Of a stretch of 64,000 nucleotides of DNA, positions 46,473-59,645 are shown one piece after another (position 1 is the stretch's first letter; the number at the start of each line of letters is the position of its first letter). Below the pieces are notes generated by a model. That model ran no database searches and was not told the origin of the DNA. It worked only from the letters and a program-made list of their open reading frames with translations. Origin of the DNA: Dipteris shenzhenensis (Eukaryota; Polypodiophyta; Polypodiopsida; Gleicheniales); the NCBI GenBank assembly GCA_047967505.1, contig CM106540.1, one strand, 5' to 3'. The translations under genes and the position numbers were made by a program.

Positions 46473-48095
46473 TCATTATTGGCTTGCCCCTATGCCAATA
46501 ATGACTTTTGGCCATTGGCATGTGGCCGCTAGACAATAGCCCCCTCGTGACAATAGGCCCTCAAGAGCATACCTTCTTCCTCTTCTTTGGCTCTATAGCA
46601 CAGTTGCTCGGTACTTGGTTCATAATCTGTTTATAGCTAGTCTCCATCTTCTTTTTCATTATTGGCCTGCCCCTATGCCAATAATGACTTCTGGCCATTG
46701 GCATGTGGACGCTAGACAATAGGTCCCTCGTGACAATAGGCCCTGAAGAGCATACCTTTTTCCTCTTCTTTGGCTCTACAGCAGTAGCTACTTTTGGTAC
46801 TTGGTTCATAATCTATTTATAAACTTTTTCAAACTAGTCTCCATCTTCTTTTTCATTATTGGCCTACCCCTCTGCATTTACTCCCCTCTGCACACTCCGA
46901 ATCTCCTTCTTGTTTTTCACCTTCATCGTCCCTTTTTGAGTTTGGGGCCACTAATTTAATGCTTGGTCTGCGCATTTCACTCAAGTAGGGGCAGGCCTGA
47001 TGAATGATAGATATATCATTCACCTTGTTATCCATGGGAAGGCCTAGTAAAGAGGCATGAAAAAGGGAGGGACATGCTTACCTGTCAAGCTCCTATTGGC
47101 TTGACCCTATGCTAATAATGACTTTTGGCCATTGGCATGTGCCCACTAGACAATAGCCCCCTCGTGACAATAGGCCCTCAAGAGCATACCTTCTTCCTCT
47201 TCTTTGGCTCTACAGCACAGTTTCTCGGTACTTGGTTCATAATCTGTTTATAGCTAGTCTCCATCTTCTTTTTCATTATTGGCCTACCCCTATGCCAATA
47301 ATGACTTTTGGTCATTGGCATGTGGCCACTAGACAATAGGCCCTCAAGAGCATACCTTCTTCCTCTTCTTTGGCTCTATAGCAGCTACTTGGTACTTGGT
47401 TCATAATCTGTTTATAAACTTTTTCAAACTAGTCTCCATCTTCTTTTTCATTATTGGCCTGCCCCTATGCCAATAATGACTTTTGGCCATTGGCATGTGG
47501 ACGCTAGACAATAGGCCCCCTGTGACAATAGGCCCTCAAGAGCATACCTTCTTCCTCTTCTTTGGCTCTACAGCAGCAGTTGCTTTTGGTACTTGGTTCA
47601 TTATCTGTTTATAAACTTTTTCAAACTAGTCTCCATCTTCTTTTTCATTATTGGCCTGCCCCTATGCCAATAATGACTTTTGGCCACTGGCATGTGGACG
47701 CTAGACAATAGGCCCCCCCGTGACAATAGGCCTTGAAGAGCATACCTTCTTCCTCTTCTTTGGCTCTACAGTAGTAGCTGCTTTTGGTACTTGGTTCATA
47801 ATCTGTTTATAAACTTTTTCAAACTAGTCTCCATCTTCTTTTTCATTATTGGCCTACCCGTGCGGCATTTACTCCCCTCTGCACACTCTGAATCTCCTTC
47901 TTGTTTTTCACCTTCATCGTCCCTTTTTGAGTTTGGGGTCTCCAATTTAATGCTTGGTCTACGCATTTCACTCAAGTAGGGGCAGGCCTGATGAATGATA
48001 GATATATCATTCACCTTGTTATCCATGGGAAGGCCTAGTAAAGAGGCATGAAAAAGGGAGGGACATGCTTACGTGTCAAGCTCCTATTGAAAGTT
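46473..48095 (-). repeat. Tandem array of ~200-bp exon-like units
   Basis: Units of about 175-200 bp recur at about 46473, 46657, 46854, 47097, 47274, 47447, 47645 and 47845, each with TTATTGGC...GCCAATAATGAC. A ~240-bp segment (ACTCCCCTCTGCACACTC... to TGCTTACSTGTCAAG) interrupts the array at 46866-47095 and closes it at 47863-48095, giving a higher-order period of about 990 bp. On the minus strand each unit reads GGCAG then a basic coding-like stretch with MKKKMET or EKVYKQIMNQVP and EPKKRKK, then GTATGC, as if an exon were bordered by AG and GT. The terminal segment has an acidic frame starting MDNKVNDISIIHQACP. Most units carry TAG, so expression is doubtful. Confidence 0.8.
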
Positions 48096-48296
48096 GAGAT
48101 AGTCAACATGTGGCATAGTACTAGGGGTTTAGCACAAGGGAAGAAATAGGATGGGAATGGGAAAAGGTGGTCCCAAGTGCTCCCATGCATACTTCTATCC
48201 TATTCCCATCCCACCATGTGCTAACAAAACAAGATGAATGCTCATAAAGCATTCATAAGGCCTGCCTCATATGCACAGCTTGGAAAAAAAACACAT

Positions 48297-48327
<31 letters not shown>

Positions 48328-48479
48328 TATTATGGATAAATTTGACCAAGGTAAAAGCCATAAATATGTGTGTGTGCTTGTATGTGTGGTAATAGTATAA
48401 TAAAATATGGGGTGCATAGGGCCCAGGGTTGAGGTGGCAGGGCATGACCATGTGCCACCCTTCTTATATCTAGGATCTC
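48096..48479. other. Interval with CA microsatellite
   Basis: CA repeats at about 48301-48326. No gene seen. Confidence 0.6.
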
Positions 48480-49341
48480 ATGCTATAGCAAAGGTGCCCA
48501 AAGGGTCAAGGTTCACAAAAATAGGATAGACCAAACACATGTCACATGGCCTACATCATATGGTGACCAGAGGTGATTTACAAAAGACAAAACATATGAC
48601 ATTCTTTTTGGAGTACTACTCCAGGCAGAGAACCTCAAAATTTGACCAAGTCATGATAAACAAAAATTCAAAGACAAGTTGCTCAAAAGGCAAAGTCCTT
48701 GTCTTCTACCACAAAGTTGGATGCTTCTTTTGTTGATGGAGTTCTCTCTTCAACCATATTTGACATAGTCCTCTTTTTCTCATGCAAAACTTTTCAGAGT
48801 GATTATTCTTTCCACAATATGAGTAAGGGTTGATTCTATAACATCCTTCTCAAGGTGATTGTTTTCCCCACAGTGTTTACAAGCCTTGTACTTGCTCTTT
48901 GAAAACCTCATTGGAAGTGCCTCTATATGCATTTTGCCCACTCTTTGAAAACCTCATTGGAAGTGCCTCTATATGTTCTTCCTTTCCTCTTCTTGTAAGG
49001 AACTAATGATGCCTTCTAATGAGGGTTGAGGTAGATTCTTCAAAGTAGTAACCACATGGTCAAAATCTTGAGGCATGCTCTTTAAAAGCACTGCCGTATA
49101 GCATCATCCTCAGTGACAAGGGAATTAATTAAAGCTAGTTGTGTCATAATACTTCTCATAGTGTTGACATGGGCAGCAACATTATCTCCCTCCATTCTAA
49201 GTTCAAAGAGCTTAATTTTTAGATTTAATTTGGAAGTATGAGAGCTAGCACCAAACAATATATCTAACTTGTGCCATGCTTCAAAAGGGGATTCCAAATC
49301 TGAGATGTGGTGCACATAGTCATCACCCAAACCTAATGCAA
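48480..49341 (-). pseudogene. gag: Minus-strand Copia Gag relic
   Basis: The minus strand from 49330 gives HISDLESPFEAWHKLDILFGA and LNLKIKLFELRMEGDNVAAHV, the UBN2 core, then LPQPSLEG, a first knuckle with CKHCGENNHLEKD lacking its last Cys (about 48880-48840) and a second knuckle YCGKNNHSEKFC in another frame (about 48825-48785). The terminal part to 48480 is the reverse complement of about 51240-51510, so it belongs to the same family as the plus-strand element at 49560-51964. It is cut off at 49342 by an LTR fragment. Confidence 0.8.
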
Positions 49342-49465
49342 TATGATTGTGGAGTTCCTATGATTTAGGAGCTACCTCCTTTGATGTAGGAGAGGTGCCA
49401 TTGATTTAGGCCACGCTCTCTCCATTTCTATAAAAGAGGGACTTCCCTCTCACAATAAAAGCTCT
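49342..49465 (+). repeat. Internal LTR fragment (family C)
   Basis: GATTGTGGAGTTCCTATGATTTAGG through CTCTCACAATAAAAG matches the second half of the LTR at 49560-49896 (from about 49716). Truncated at both ends. Confidence 0.85.
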
Positions 49466-49479
49466 CCTATATCGGTAGC

Positions 49480-49559
49480 AACAATCAGCCCTCTGATTGA
49501 GAAACTATGAGACTAGATGTATCCTTGACATGGCAAGAGGCAAACCCTTGAGGGGGGTA
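49480..49559 (+). other. PPT-side tail of family C
   Basis: GAGAAACTATGAGACTAGATG to CAAACCCTTGAGGGGGGTA precedes the LTR. The same tail precedes the LTRs at 51613 and 55745. The G-rich end is the likely polypurine tract. Confidence 0.8.
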
Positions 49560-49896
49560 TGTTGGGATATGTGTGATCAAGGGCTTGCTAGGTGCATGTG
49601 TGCATCCACTAATAGCCATATGGTTGTGTGTGTAGAAGAGGCACACTTAGTGCCATAGACCATGACACAAGTGATGATGTAATACAAAGGCCCCCAAATG
49701 GGGAGGTGCTTATGATTGTGGAGTTCCTATGATTTAGGAGCTACCTAGTCCTTTGATGTAGGAGAGGTGCCATTGATTTAGGCCACCCTCTCTCCATTTC
49801 TATGAAAGAGGGACTTCCCTCTCACAATGAATAGAACACCCATGTGTTCTCACTCACCTCCATAATGAAGCTCTCCTCTCTCCCCAAGTTCCAACA
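49560..49896 (+). repeat. Family C LTR (337 bp)
   Basis: Starts TGTTGGGATATG, ends TTCCAACA, and is followed after two bases by the PBS. It contains CTATGAAAGAGGG near 49800 where other copies have TATAAAA, a likely TATA box. It has a PPT tail to its left and a PBS to its right, so it can serve as the 3' LTR of one unit and the 5' LTR of the next. Confidence 0.9.
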
Positions 49897-49898
49897 TT

Positions 49899-49910
49899 TG
49901 GTATCAGAGC
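49899..49910 (+). promoter_or_regulatory. Primer-binding site, family C
   Basis: TGGTATCAGAGC, two bases after the LTR. Confidence 0.93.
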
Positions 49911-50815
49911 CACCTTGAGTCCCTAGCCCATTGTAGCTTCAATATGACACCTCATCATCGTCTTCTCCACCCTCCATCTTCTTCATTTCTACCCTCTTTC
50001 TCTCCAGATTTTGCTTAGCTCTGTTCTCCTCCATTAAGCAACCATTCCCATAGCCCTCTGAGCCAAAGTTTCCTCTACTTAGGGTACACCTTTGACACCA
50101 AGAAATTAGGGAGAGATGCCCTCTACAGCCCGTGCCGGCACGATCTCTGCTCGATAAACTTTCATGTAATTCTGCCTATTGACGCAATATTTCACCAATT
50201 CCTCTTAGCCATGGGTGGGTGACACTATGACCTTGTTGCTCATGAAATTTGAGCTTAAATGCTTGCTGGAATAAGGAGAAACAAGCAGAAAACCAGTCGG
50301 AATAGGTGCATCTTTCCAGGGTGACACAACATGCAATTTCACCATTCCTCTCTTTTGGAAGTAGTCCTTAGTAACAGCTTCCATTTGCCTTTGAAAGCCC
50401 TCTCAAATCTTTTCTCTTCAGCTTCAATTGCACCCTCCAATTTTAGACTACTCAATTTGGTGGTAACATTGATATCTGCTTCTAAGATGAACCATTGAAT
50501 ATGGTTAAGTGCTATAAAGTTTCATTATTATGTCAATTATCTTTGTTCTTTTGGACGTTTGACCATTGAAAGTGATGTGAGGCATTTTTTAGTCTTATCT
50601 TTGGAGCACTGTCCTGCAGTTCGACAGTTTTGGTAAATGCTCATAATGCATTATGTTTTGAATATGCTTGAATGCTATTTTAATAGACATTGTATTTCCT
50701 TTATGCTAAGAGTTTGAGGTATCTAACTATCCCTCCAACCAATTATACTTGTGGAGAAGGAGATTTATTTGTAAGGGACTAGACACTACCACATTAGTGG
50801 TAAGACCTTCCCAAT

Positions 50816-51187
50816 ATGTCTTCATCATATTGTTCCTCTAACATTGATTATGTATCTCAGAGGAAAGCATTCCAAAAGAAGCCTAGAATGAGAGTAAAGC
50901 CCTGTAATGGTGAATATTTCATCAAGATGAAAACCAAGAAAAAGATATGTTCCTTCTGTGGAGTACCCAATCATACTATGGAGTATTGCCATCTAGAAAG
51001 GTTTTCTCTACAGTTGCTCTCCAAGAGACAAGCCCAAGAAGAGGAGAGGAATGACTCCCAAGAGAATGAAGCATTTCATGTGAAGAAGAGCTACATCAAC
51101 AACAAAGAAAATCTTGCTGAAGGAAAGACTCCATCAACAAATGAAGAATCAAACTTTGTGGTAGAAAACAAGGACTATGCCTTTTGA
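50816..51187 (+). pseudogene. gag: Gag C-terminal part with zinc knuckle (family C)
   Basis: A 123-codon frame with CSFCGVPNHTMEYC (CX2CX4HX4C, about 50950-50991), preceded by a basic region and followed by a Glu/Lys-rich tail ending NKDYAF and a stop at 51187. All zinc ligands are present. The N-terminal Gag core is absent upstream. Confidence 0.75.
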
Positions 51188-51612
51188 GCACTTTGTCTTT
51201 TGAATTTTATTTATCATCACTTGGTCATGTAGTCAATTTTGAGGTTCTCTACCTGGATTAGTACTCCAAAAAAAGAATGTTATGGTTTTGCTTTAGTCCA
51301 TATAGTCTTTGTAAATCACCTCTGGTCACCATATGATGTAGGCCATGTGATGTGTGTTTGCTCCCATGGTACCTCTTGCAGACATGAGAAACTAGGTCCA
51401 CACAAAGGCCTATGATTAATCCTTGTACATGCAAGAGAGAGAACCATTTGGGGGGGTCTATCCCATTTTTTGTAAACCTTGACCCTTGGGCACCTTTGCT
51501 AGCATGAGATCCTAGACATAGATTCATCCTTGACCACCATGAGATGGCATGAGAAACTATGAGACTATATGTATCCTTGACATTGCAAGAGGCAAACCCT
51601 TGAGGGGGGGTA

Positions 51613-51964
51613 TGCTGGGATATGTGTGATCAAGGGGTTTCTAGGTGCATGTGTGCATCCACTAGTAGTCATATGGTTGTGTGTGTGTGTGTGTGTGTAG
51701 AAGAGGCACACATAGTGCCATAGACCATGACATTGGTGATGATGTAATACAAAGGCCCCCAAATGGGGTGGTGCCTATGATTCTGGAGTTCCTATGATTT
51801 AGGAGCTACCTCCTTTGATGTAGGAGAGGTGCCATTGATTTAGCCCACCCTCTCTCCATTTCTATAAAAAAGAGACGTCCCTCTCACAATGAATACAACA
51901 CCCATTGCTATATCTCATGTGTTCTCACTCACCTCCATGATGAAGCTCTCCTCTCTTCCCAAGT
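51613..51964 (+). repeat. Family C LTR, 3'-truncated
   Basis: Begins TGCTGGGATATG after the shared tail (51525-51612), has a longer GT run and TCTATAAAAAAG as the TATA region, and runs to CTTCCCAAGT, where it passes into a CT-rich tract without the expected end and PBS. Confidence 0.88.
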
Positions 51965-52009
51965 CCCCCCTCCCCTCTCTCTCTCTCTCTCTTTCTTCTT
52001 CCTCTCGGC

Positions 52010-52298
52010 ACCAAAGAATACAAAGCTAATTAAGAAGAGCAAGCTTCATGCTCTTAGGAGGTGAGAGAGAAGCTAAGCCCTAACTAGGCTCATTAGAATC
52101 CTTGCCATTTGAGGGAGAGATGCCAAAAGATCGAGATGGTGTGTAGTATGATGATTGGAAATCTTCATCTTGTGGTTGCCGTTTCCACTCTAATCAAGCA
52201 AAGAGCTAGCACATCCATCCCCAAAGAGGGGTTCCACATTGCACCACCCTCTGAGTGCCATGTGCCACCTCAGCTCTCTCTCTCTCTCTCTCTCTGTT

Positions 52299-52332
<34 letters not shown>

Positions 52333-52426
52333 TATGTATGTATATATACATACATACATACACACACACATATATATATATATAATATATATATATATAT
52401 ATACATACATACATATGTATCTATAG

Positions 52427-52470
<44 letters not shown>

Positions 52471-52551
52471 GTATATATATATATATACATATACATACAT
52501 ATATATACATATCTATATATATATAGATATGTATATATATGTATGTATATG

Positions 52552-52622
<71 letters not shown>

Positions 52623-52679
52623 GTATATATATACATATATATATATATATGTATATATATACATATATATATATATATG

Positions 52680-52716
<37 letters not shown>

Positions 52717-53109
52717 AGATGTATACATATGTATATATATACATATATATATATATGTATATAGATATATCTATATATATATAGATATGTATATATATGT
52801 ATGTATATGTATATGTATATATACATATACATACATATATATACATATCTATATATATATAGATATATATATATACATATATATATATATGTATATATAT
52901 ACATATATATATATATATACATATGTATACATCTGTATATATGTATATATATACATATATATATGTATACATCTGTATATATGTATATATATACATCTGT
53001 ATATATATATATAGATATATATATATACATATATATATATATGTATATATATACATATGTATACATCTGTATATATATATATATATGTATATATATACAT
53101 ATGTATACA

Positions 53110-53189
<80 letters not shown>

Positions 53190-53190
53190 C

Positions 53191-53254
<64 letters not shown>

Positions 53255-53269
53255 ATATACATATCTATA

Positions 53270-53316
<47 letters not shown>

Positions 53317-53584
53317 ACATATGTATAATAGATAATATATACATATATATATATTATAATAGATAATAAGATATATATGTGTGCACACTCACACACACAC
53401 AAACAACATTAATGCACAATATCTATATATAAAATAATAAATCTTAACTATATAATATAATGTATATAATATCTATATGTATTTATTATATTATAGTATT
53501 ATATATATATATATATATATAATATTATATTATATTATATAATCTGACACACACAAATACATTATTATTATTATTGTATACTTC

Positions 53585-53585
<1 letters not shown>
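52010..53585. repeat. Left arm of a large inverted duplication
   Basis: ACCAAAGAATACAAAGCTAA to CATTATTATTATTATTG recurs in reverse complement at 56508-57410. The unique parts (52010-52285 and about 53335-53585) match closely; the TA microsatellite between them differs greatly in length. A conserved frame of about 60 codons ([13 protein letters not shown]...CHVPPQ) is readable at 52109-52270 and again in the other arm. Confidence 0.9.
52298..53335. repeat. About 1-kb TA microsatellite
   Basis: Alternating TA interrupted by ACATA, GTATA, ACATCTGTA and CATCTATA variants that repeat at loose intervals. Frames of Tyr-Ile repeats on both strands are artefacts. Confidence 0.95.
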
Positions 53586-55150
<1,565 letters not shown>

Positions 55151-55651
55151 TCCTCTTGCGTGCTCTCTCTCCTCACGCTGCTACCGCATGTCATCTCGAG
55201 GGTGCCGCCCACGTGCATTACATGTGGCACCGTGCTACGTTTTGTGCACCCCCCGCCAACTGCTCTTGTCTCGTTGCCCAAAGCACCACTCTTGTCCCAG
55301 AGCCTAGAGCGCCACATGGCAATCGCTACCAATTTGTCCCGTCTAACTGCTTGTCTGTCCCCTTCTCCCATGCACAACCTTCACGCTATAGACTGCCCCT
55401 CTAGCTGCAGTGTGTCCCTTTGGATTGCGCAGTCTGTCTCGCTCTGTGCCACGTGGCGCCATGGTTGCATAGCAGTCCTTTTATTCAATCCTCCATCTCC
55501 ACCTATTTTATATTACTTCTCCCATGGTCCTTGGGCCATGTCTCACTAAATGCAGGCATGGGACGGTGGAGGGCTGGCACATGGAGGAACCATGCCACCT
55601 TAACATTTTATAATATTACTACCATGGATTATGTACAACACACCTATGGGT
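55151..55651. other. Unique GC-richer interval
   Basis: Follows the last core of the CT array. Contains CATGTGGCACC-type and CCATGG-type phrases and no gene motif. Confidence 0.5.
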
Positions 55652-56105
55652 CCTCTTATCCTTGACCACCATGAGATGGCATGAAAAACTATGAGACTAG
55701 ATGTATCCTTGACATTGCAAGAGGCAAACCCTTGAGGGGGGGTATGTTAGGATAAGTGTGATCAAGGGCTTGCTCTATGGTGCATGTGTGCATCTAGGGG
55801 AGTCACATGTGTGTGTGTGTGTGTGTGTGTTGTAGAGGCACATCAAGTGCTATGATGTGTCTAGTGTGTGACCTAAGTGATGATGTAAGCCAAAGGCCCC
55901 CACATGGGAGGTTCCTTTAATTTACGCTAGTCCCACTGATGTAGGGGCTGATTGCCACTGATATAGGGGAGGTGCCTACACCATCCTCTCTTTCTATAAA
56001 ATGGAGGTCATTCCTCCATTCTAATAACAATGGATTTTGCCTCACTTGTGCTCTCACTCTTTGTGCTATGATGCATCTCTTCTACCCCCCACTCCTCTAC
56101 ATTCC
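55652..56105 (+). repeat. Family C PPT tail and LTR
   Basis: The tail at 55652-55744 matches 51522-51612, then an LTR starts TGTTAGGATAAG at 55745. It has a GT microsatellite at about 55808-55830 and TCTATAAAATGG near 55993 as TATA box. The 3' end is indistinct, ending near 56105. Confidence 0.82.
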
Positions 56106-56111
56106 TCTACA

Positions 56112-56306
56112 TCTGATTTAGGGCTGATTGCCATTGATGTAGGGACTCAAATGTGTGTGTGTGTGTGTGAGATTATATAATAGCATTTCTATAAGAGAGA
56201 GTCACCTCTCTCACAATCAAGAGAACACTCATTTCTATATCTCATGTGTTCTCCTTGCCATGATGCACCTCTTTTATCCCCCTCACCTCTTCCTTTGGTA
56301 TCAGAG
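56112..56306 (+). repeat. Partial family C LTR with PBS
   Basis: A second, shortened LTR copy from GGGCTGATTGCCATTGATG to CCTCTTCC, followed by TGGTATCAGAG at 56296-56306, one base short of the usual PBS. Confidence 0.75.
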
Positions 56307-56485
56307 TAGAAGAGATGCATCATGGCACAGAGTGAGAGCACAAGTGAGGCAAAATCAATTGTTATTAGAATGAAGGAATCGCCTCCATTTTATGAGAAGA
56401 GAGGATGGTGTAGGCACGTTCCCTATATCAGTGGGGCAATCAACCCCTATATCAGTGGGACTGGCCTAAATCAAGTGCTATAATG
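56306..56485 (-). repeat. Inverted partial family C LTR
   Basis: TAGAAGAGATGCATCATGGCA to CAAGTGCTATAATGTG is the reverse complement of about 55840-56085, with a deletion of about 60 bp. It meets the plus-strand PBS head-on. Confidence 0.85.
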
Positions 56486-56507
56486 TGTGTGTGTGTGTGT
56501 GTGTATC

Positions 56508-56747
56508 TATGGTATACAATAGTAATAATAATGTGTGTCTGTGTGTGTGTGTATGTGTCAAAATTATATAATATAATATAATATATATATATTATACTAT
56601 AATATAATAAATACATATAGATATTATATACAATATATTATATAGTTAACACTTGTTATTTTATATATAGAAATTATGTATTAATGTTGTTTGTGTGTGT
56701 GTAATATATATCTTACTATCTATTATATGTACATATATGTATATATG

Positions 56748-56821
<74 letters not shown>

Positions 56822-56937
56822 GGTATGTATATATATACATATAGGTATGTATATATATACATATAGGTATGTATATATATACATATAGGTATGTATATAT
56901 ATACATATAGGTATGTATATATATACATATATGTATG

Positions 56938-56977
<40 letters not shown>

Positions 56978-57079
56978 TGCATGTATATATATATATATAT
57001 GTATGTATATATATATATGTATGTATGTATATATATATATGTATGTACATATATATATGTATGTACATATATATATATG

Positions 57080-57117
<38 letters not shown>

Positions 57118-57410
57118 GAGAGAGAGAGAGAGAGAGATATCTGAGGTGGCACATGGCACTCAGAGGATGGTGCAATGTGGAAGCCCTCTTTGGGGATGGA
57201 TGTGGTAGCTCTTTGCTTGATTAGAGTGGAAACGGCAAGCACAAGATGAAGATTTCCAATCATCGTGCTACACACCATCTCGATCTTTTGGCATCTCTCC
57301 CTCAAATGGCAAGGATTCTAATGAGCTTAGTCAGGGCTTAGCTACTCTGTCACCTCCCAAGGGCATGAAGCTTGCCCTTTTTAATTAGCTTTGTATTCTT
57401 TGGTGCTGAT
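56508..57410. repeat. Right arm of the large inverted duplication
   Basis: Reverse complement of 52010-53585. The TA tract (about 56735-57112) is much shorter than in the left arm and includes five near-identical units of ATACATATAGGTATGTATAT (about 56812-56920). Confidence 0.9.
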
Positions 57411-57560
57411 CATCCTACTACACACCATCTCAATCTTTTTGCATCTCTTCGACCGTCAAATGGAAGAGATTCTGATGAGCTTACTTGGGGCTTAGCTATC
57501 TCTCACTTGCCAGGAGCGTGAAGCTTGCCCTTCTTCATTAGCTTTGTATTCTTTGGTGCT
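57261..57560. repeat. 150-bp tandem duplication at the arm end
   Basis: CATCGTGCTACACACCATCT (57261) and CATCCTACTACACACCATCT (57411) start two units that both end in GCTTTGTATTCTTTGGTGCT. The second unit is more diverged. Confidence 0.88.
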
Positions 57561-59490
57561 CCTACCCTATTGTTTCGTTGTGGAGACTATGCAATCCCAA
57601 GGTGGCTGTTGTTTTTTTATTTTCAAGTGCTGTTTGGGTGATGTTAAGTTATTTTATAGCTTAGCGGAGGTAGTTTTCTTTGCATTGAAAATCTTTTTCT
57701 TCTCTCGCTCCTCTATTAAGATCCTGTGGAGATGTCTAGTTGCAGCTTCTTAAGTAGCTTGGTAGCTTGGGCATTTTTTGGTGCTTGGTAGCTTGGACAG
57801 TACAAGCATCATTGACAGTTCCTTACATAGCAACTGTGTAAATATATGGTTGGCGGACAGCCCCCTGTAACTGTAGATGTAACCTGGTGCTTGTGCAGCT
57901 TTTTGTTGAATGTGAGCATAGAGCAAAGGAAAGCAGTCAAAGGGTTATGCAAATTGAAATTTTATTTCTTCACATTTTTAGATCTCACCTTGAGACCCAG
58001 CGGAGGGGGTCTCTATCCCATCATAGATGGGTGATGCAACTCGTCCTTTCAAATAAAGCATGACTCTCCTCTTCCCTTGATGTCTCCATCTCTACATTCC
58101 ACCTCCCATCATGTACATGCTCCTCTTCCCCCTCTCCCTTCCTCTTTGTGCCACGGTCTCCCTCTTCATTCCCACCCCTATTAATCCCTTTTCCCCACCC
58201 ATGTTAACGCTTCTCCCCTCATGTTCCCTCTCCCCCATGGCCCTCGAGCATCGCCATGCTTGGTGTTTAGCCTCATGCCTTGATTTCTTTTCTAGATAAT
58301 AGAAATGGTGTGGCTGCTGAGATTCGAATCTCCACATATGAGAATCATGCCACCTTCAACAACTTGGTAGTTCTCTTGTGCAAATTCTCTCTTCCCACCT
58401 CCTTTTCTCTCTCCTCTCTCCTCTCCCCTCTCTCCTCCCCTCTCTCTCTCCTCTCCCCTCTCCCCACTCTCTGACTCACATTCTCTCTCTCCCTCACCTC
58501 CTACCTCCCACTCTCTGCCTCGCATCGCGTCGTCACCCTACCATCTGTGTGCCACCATCTGGCGCTGTAGCGTGCTGTTGCCTCGCCATCCGTGCATTGT
58601 CCTTGAGCATCGTGCCCCTTTGCCTCGCCATTCGTGCTATCATATGCCTCACCATCCACACCGCGCCGCCATCGAGTGCCGTGTCATGTGCCTCGCCGTC
58701 CATGCCACATCCGTCGTGCCATCGCCAATCCTAGTGCTGTTGTTGCTTCAACCACTGCCTATGCCGCTACCACCTACACTTGCCACCGAGTGCCACCCTA
58801 TGTCTGCTGTCGCTATTTGTGCACTACCTGCATGCTGCTGTCTATCCCGCTGCGGTTGCCACCTCACTGCCTCCTCCCTGCTTTGCATCCTATATCCTCT
58901 ATGGCAACAAAGCTTCTGGGGGCTGTATCTTTTTGTTGAGGTGGAATTTCTCGGTGCTGCAAAAAGGAGAAGTGTTCAATTCTCCGGGCTCTTTACGACT
59001 AGCTAGTCAGAATTAGAAAGTATTCCTCCTAAGCAGAGAAGACGCATGAAAAGTGAGTCTCTTCTAGAGAATTCTCTTAAGCGGCTGACAAAATGCTAGA
59101 ATCTAGTTGTTCATCTAACTCTGTCCCTTTGAAGGTCAAGAAGAAAAGAGTGTTCAAGAAAAAGGTCAAGGTGTAGAAAAAGCCAAGGAGCTATTACTAT
59201 GATTATGCCAAGGAGCTAGGGTTCTCCGAGTTCTTATGTAATAACATGCATTTATATGGTTAAGATGTTCTGTCCACGGAACCTGTTTGTTCCTAATCAA
59301 CCTTTTGTTCCGCATCATGAACTTCATATGGTAATTTTGTTTGTACACAAAGTGAATTTTCAACAAAAAATTGTGAGTTTATTTGGGACAAAACGCCTTG
59401 CTGAGGTTTTGGCATCCCCTCATCCAGTCATCCTCCCAATCCTAGATTATTGAGAGACTTGGGATGTACGTGTCTTGGTGCTCATATGAC
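57561..59490. other. Interval without a supported gene
   Basis: Pyrimidine-rich near 58030-58520, with CCTCTC-type runs, then a C/G-richer part to about 58900. No conserved domain seen in any frame. Confidence 0.4.
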
Positions 59491-59645
59491 CTCGGCTTGG
59501 GTCTTACACTTTGATGGTGCTTATAGACCTTTGACAAAAGCGGCGGGGGTAGGAGTGAACTTGACTTCACCCGATGGAGAAAAGTTTTTGTATGGCAGCC
59601 CCGTGGCAGCAGACACTTGCAATCATGTCGAAGGAATGGATTCAA
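59491..59645 (+). pseudogene. Retroelement RNase H, N-terminal piece
   Basis: WVLHFDGAYRPLTKAAGVGV and SPDGEKFLYG with PVAADTCNHV are the first part of the RNase H-like fold used by Gypsy-type elements, including the first catalytic Asp (FDGA). Coding homology ends near 59640. Confidence 0.75.

Larger units (their letters stand above)
49560..51964 (+). mobile_element. Short family C LTR element with residual gag
   Basis: Two LTRs (49560-49896 and 51613-51964) flank about 1.7 kb that retains only a zinc-knuckle region and the PPT tail. The UBN2 core seen in the minus-strand relic at 48.9-49.3 kb is missing here and no pol is present. It is therefore non-autonomous. Target duplications are not visible because related sequence lies on both sides. 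Confidence 0.8.

Noticed and set aside
46473-48095. CRISPR-like array
   Set aside because: Units are ~200 bp and repeated throughout, without short repeat and unique spacer alternation, in plant nuclear DNA.
52255-53388. Tyr-Ile repeat frames on both strands
   Set aside because: Artefact of the TA microsatellite, seen equally on both strands and in several frames.
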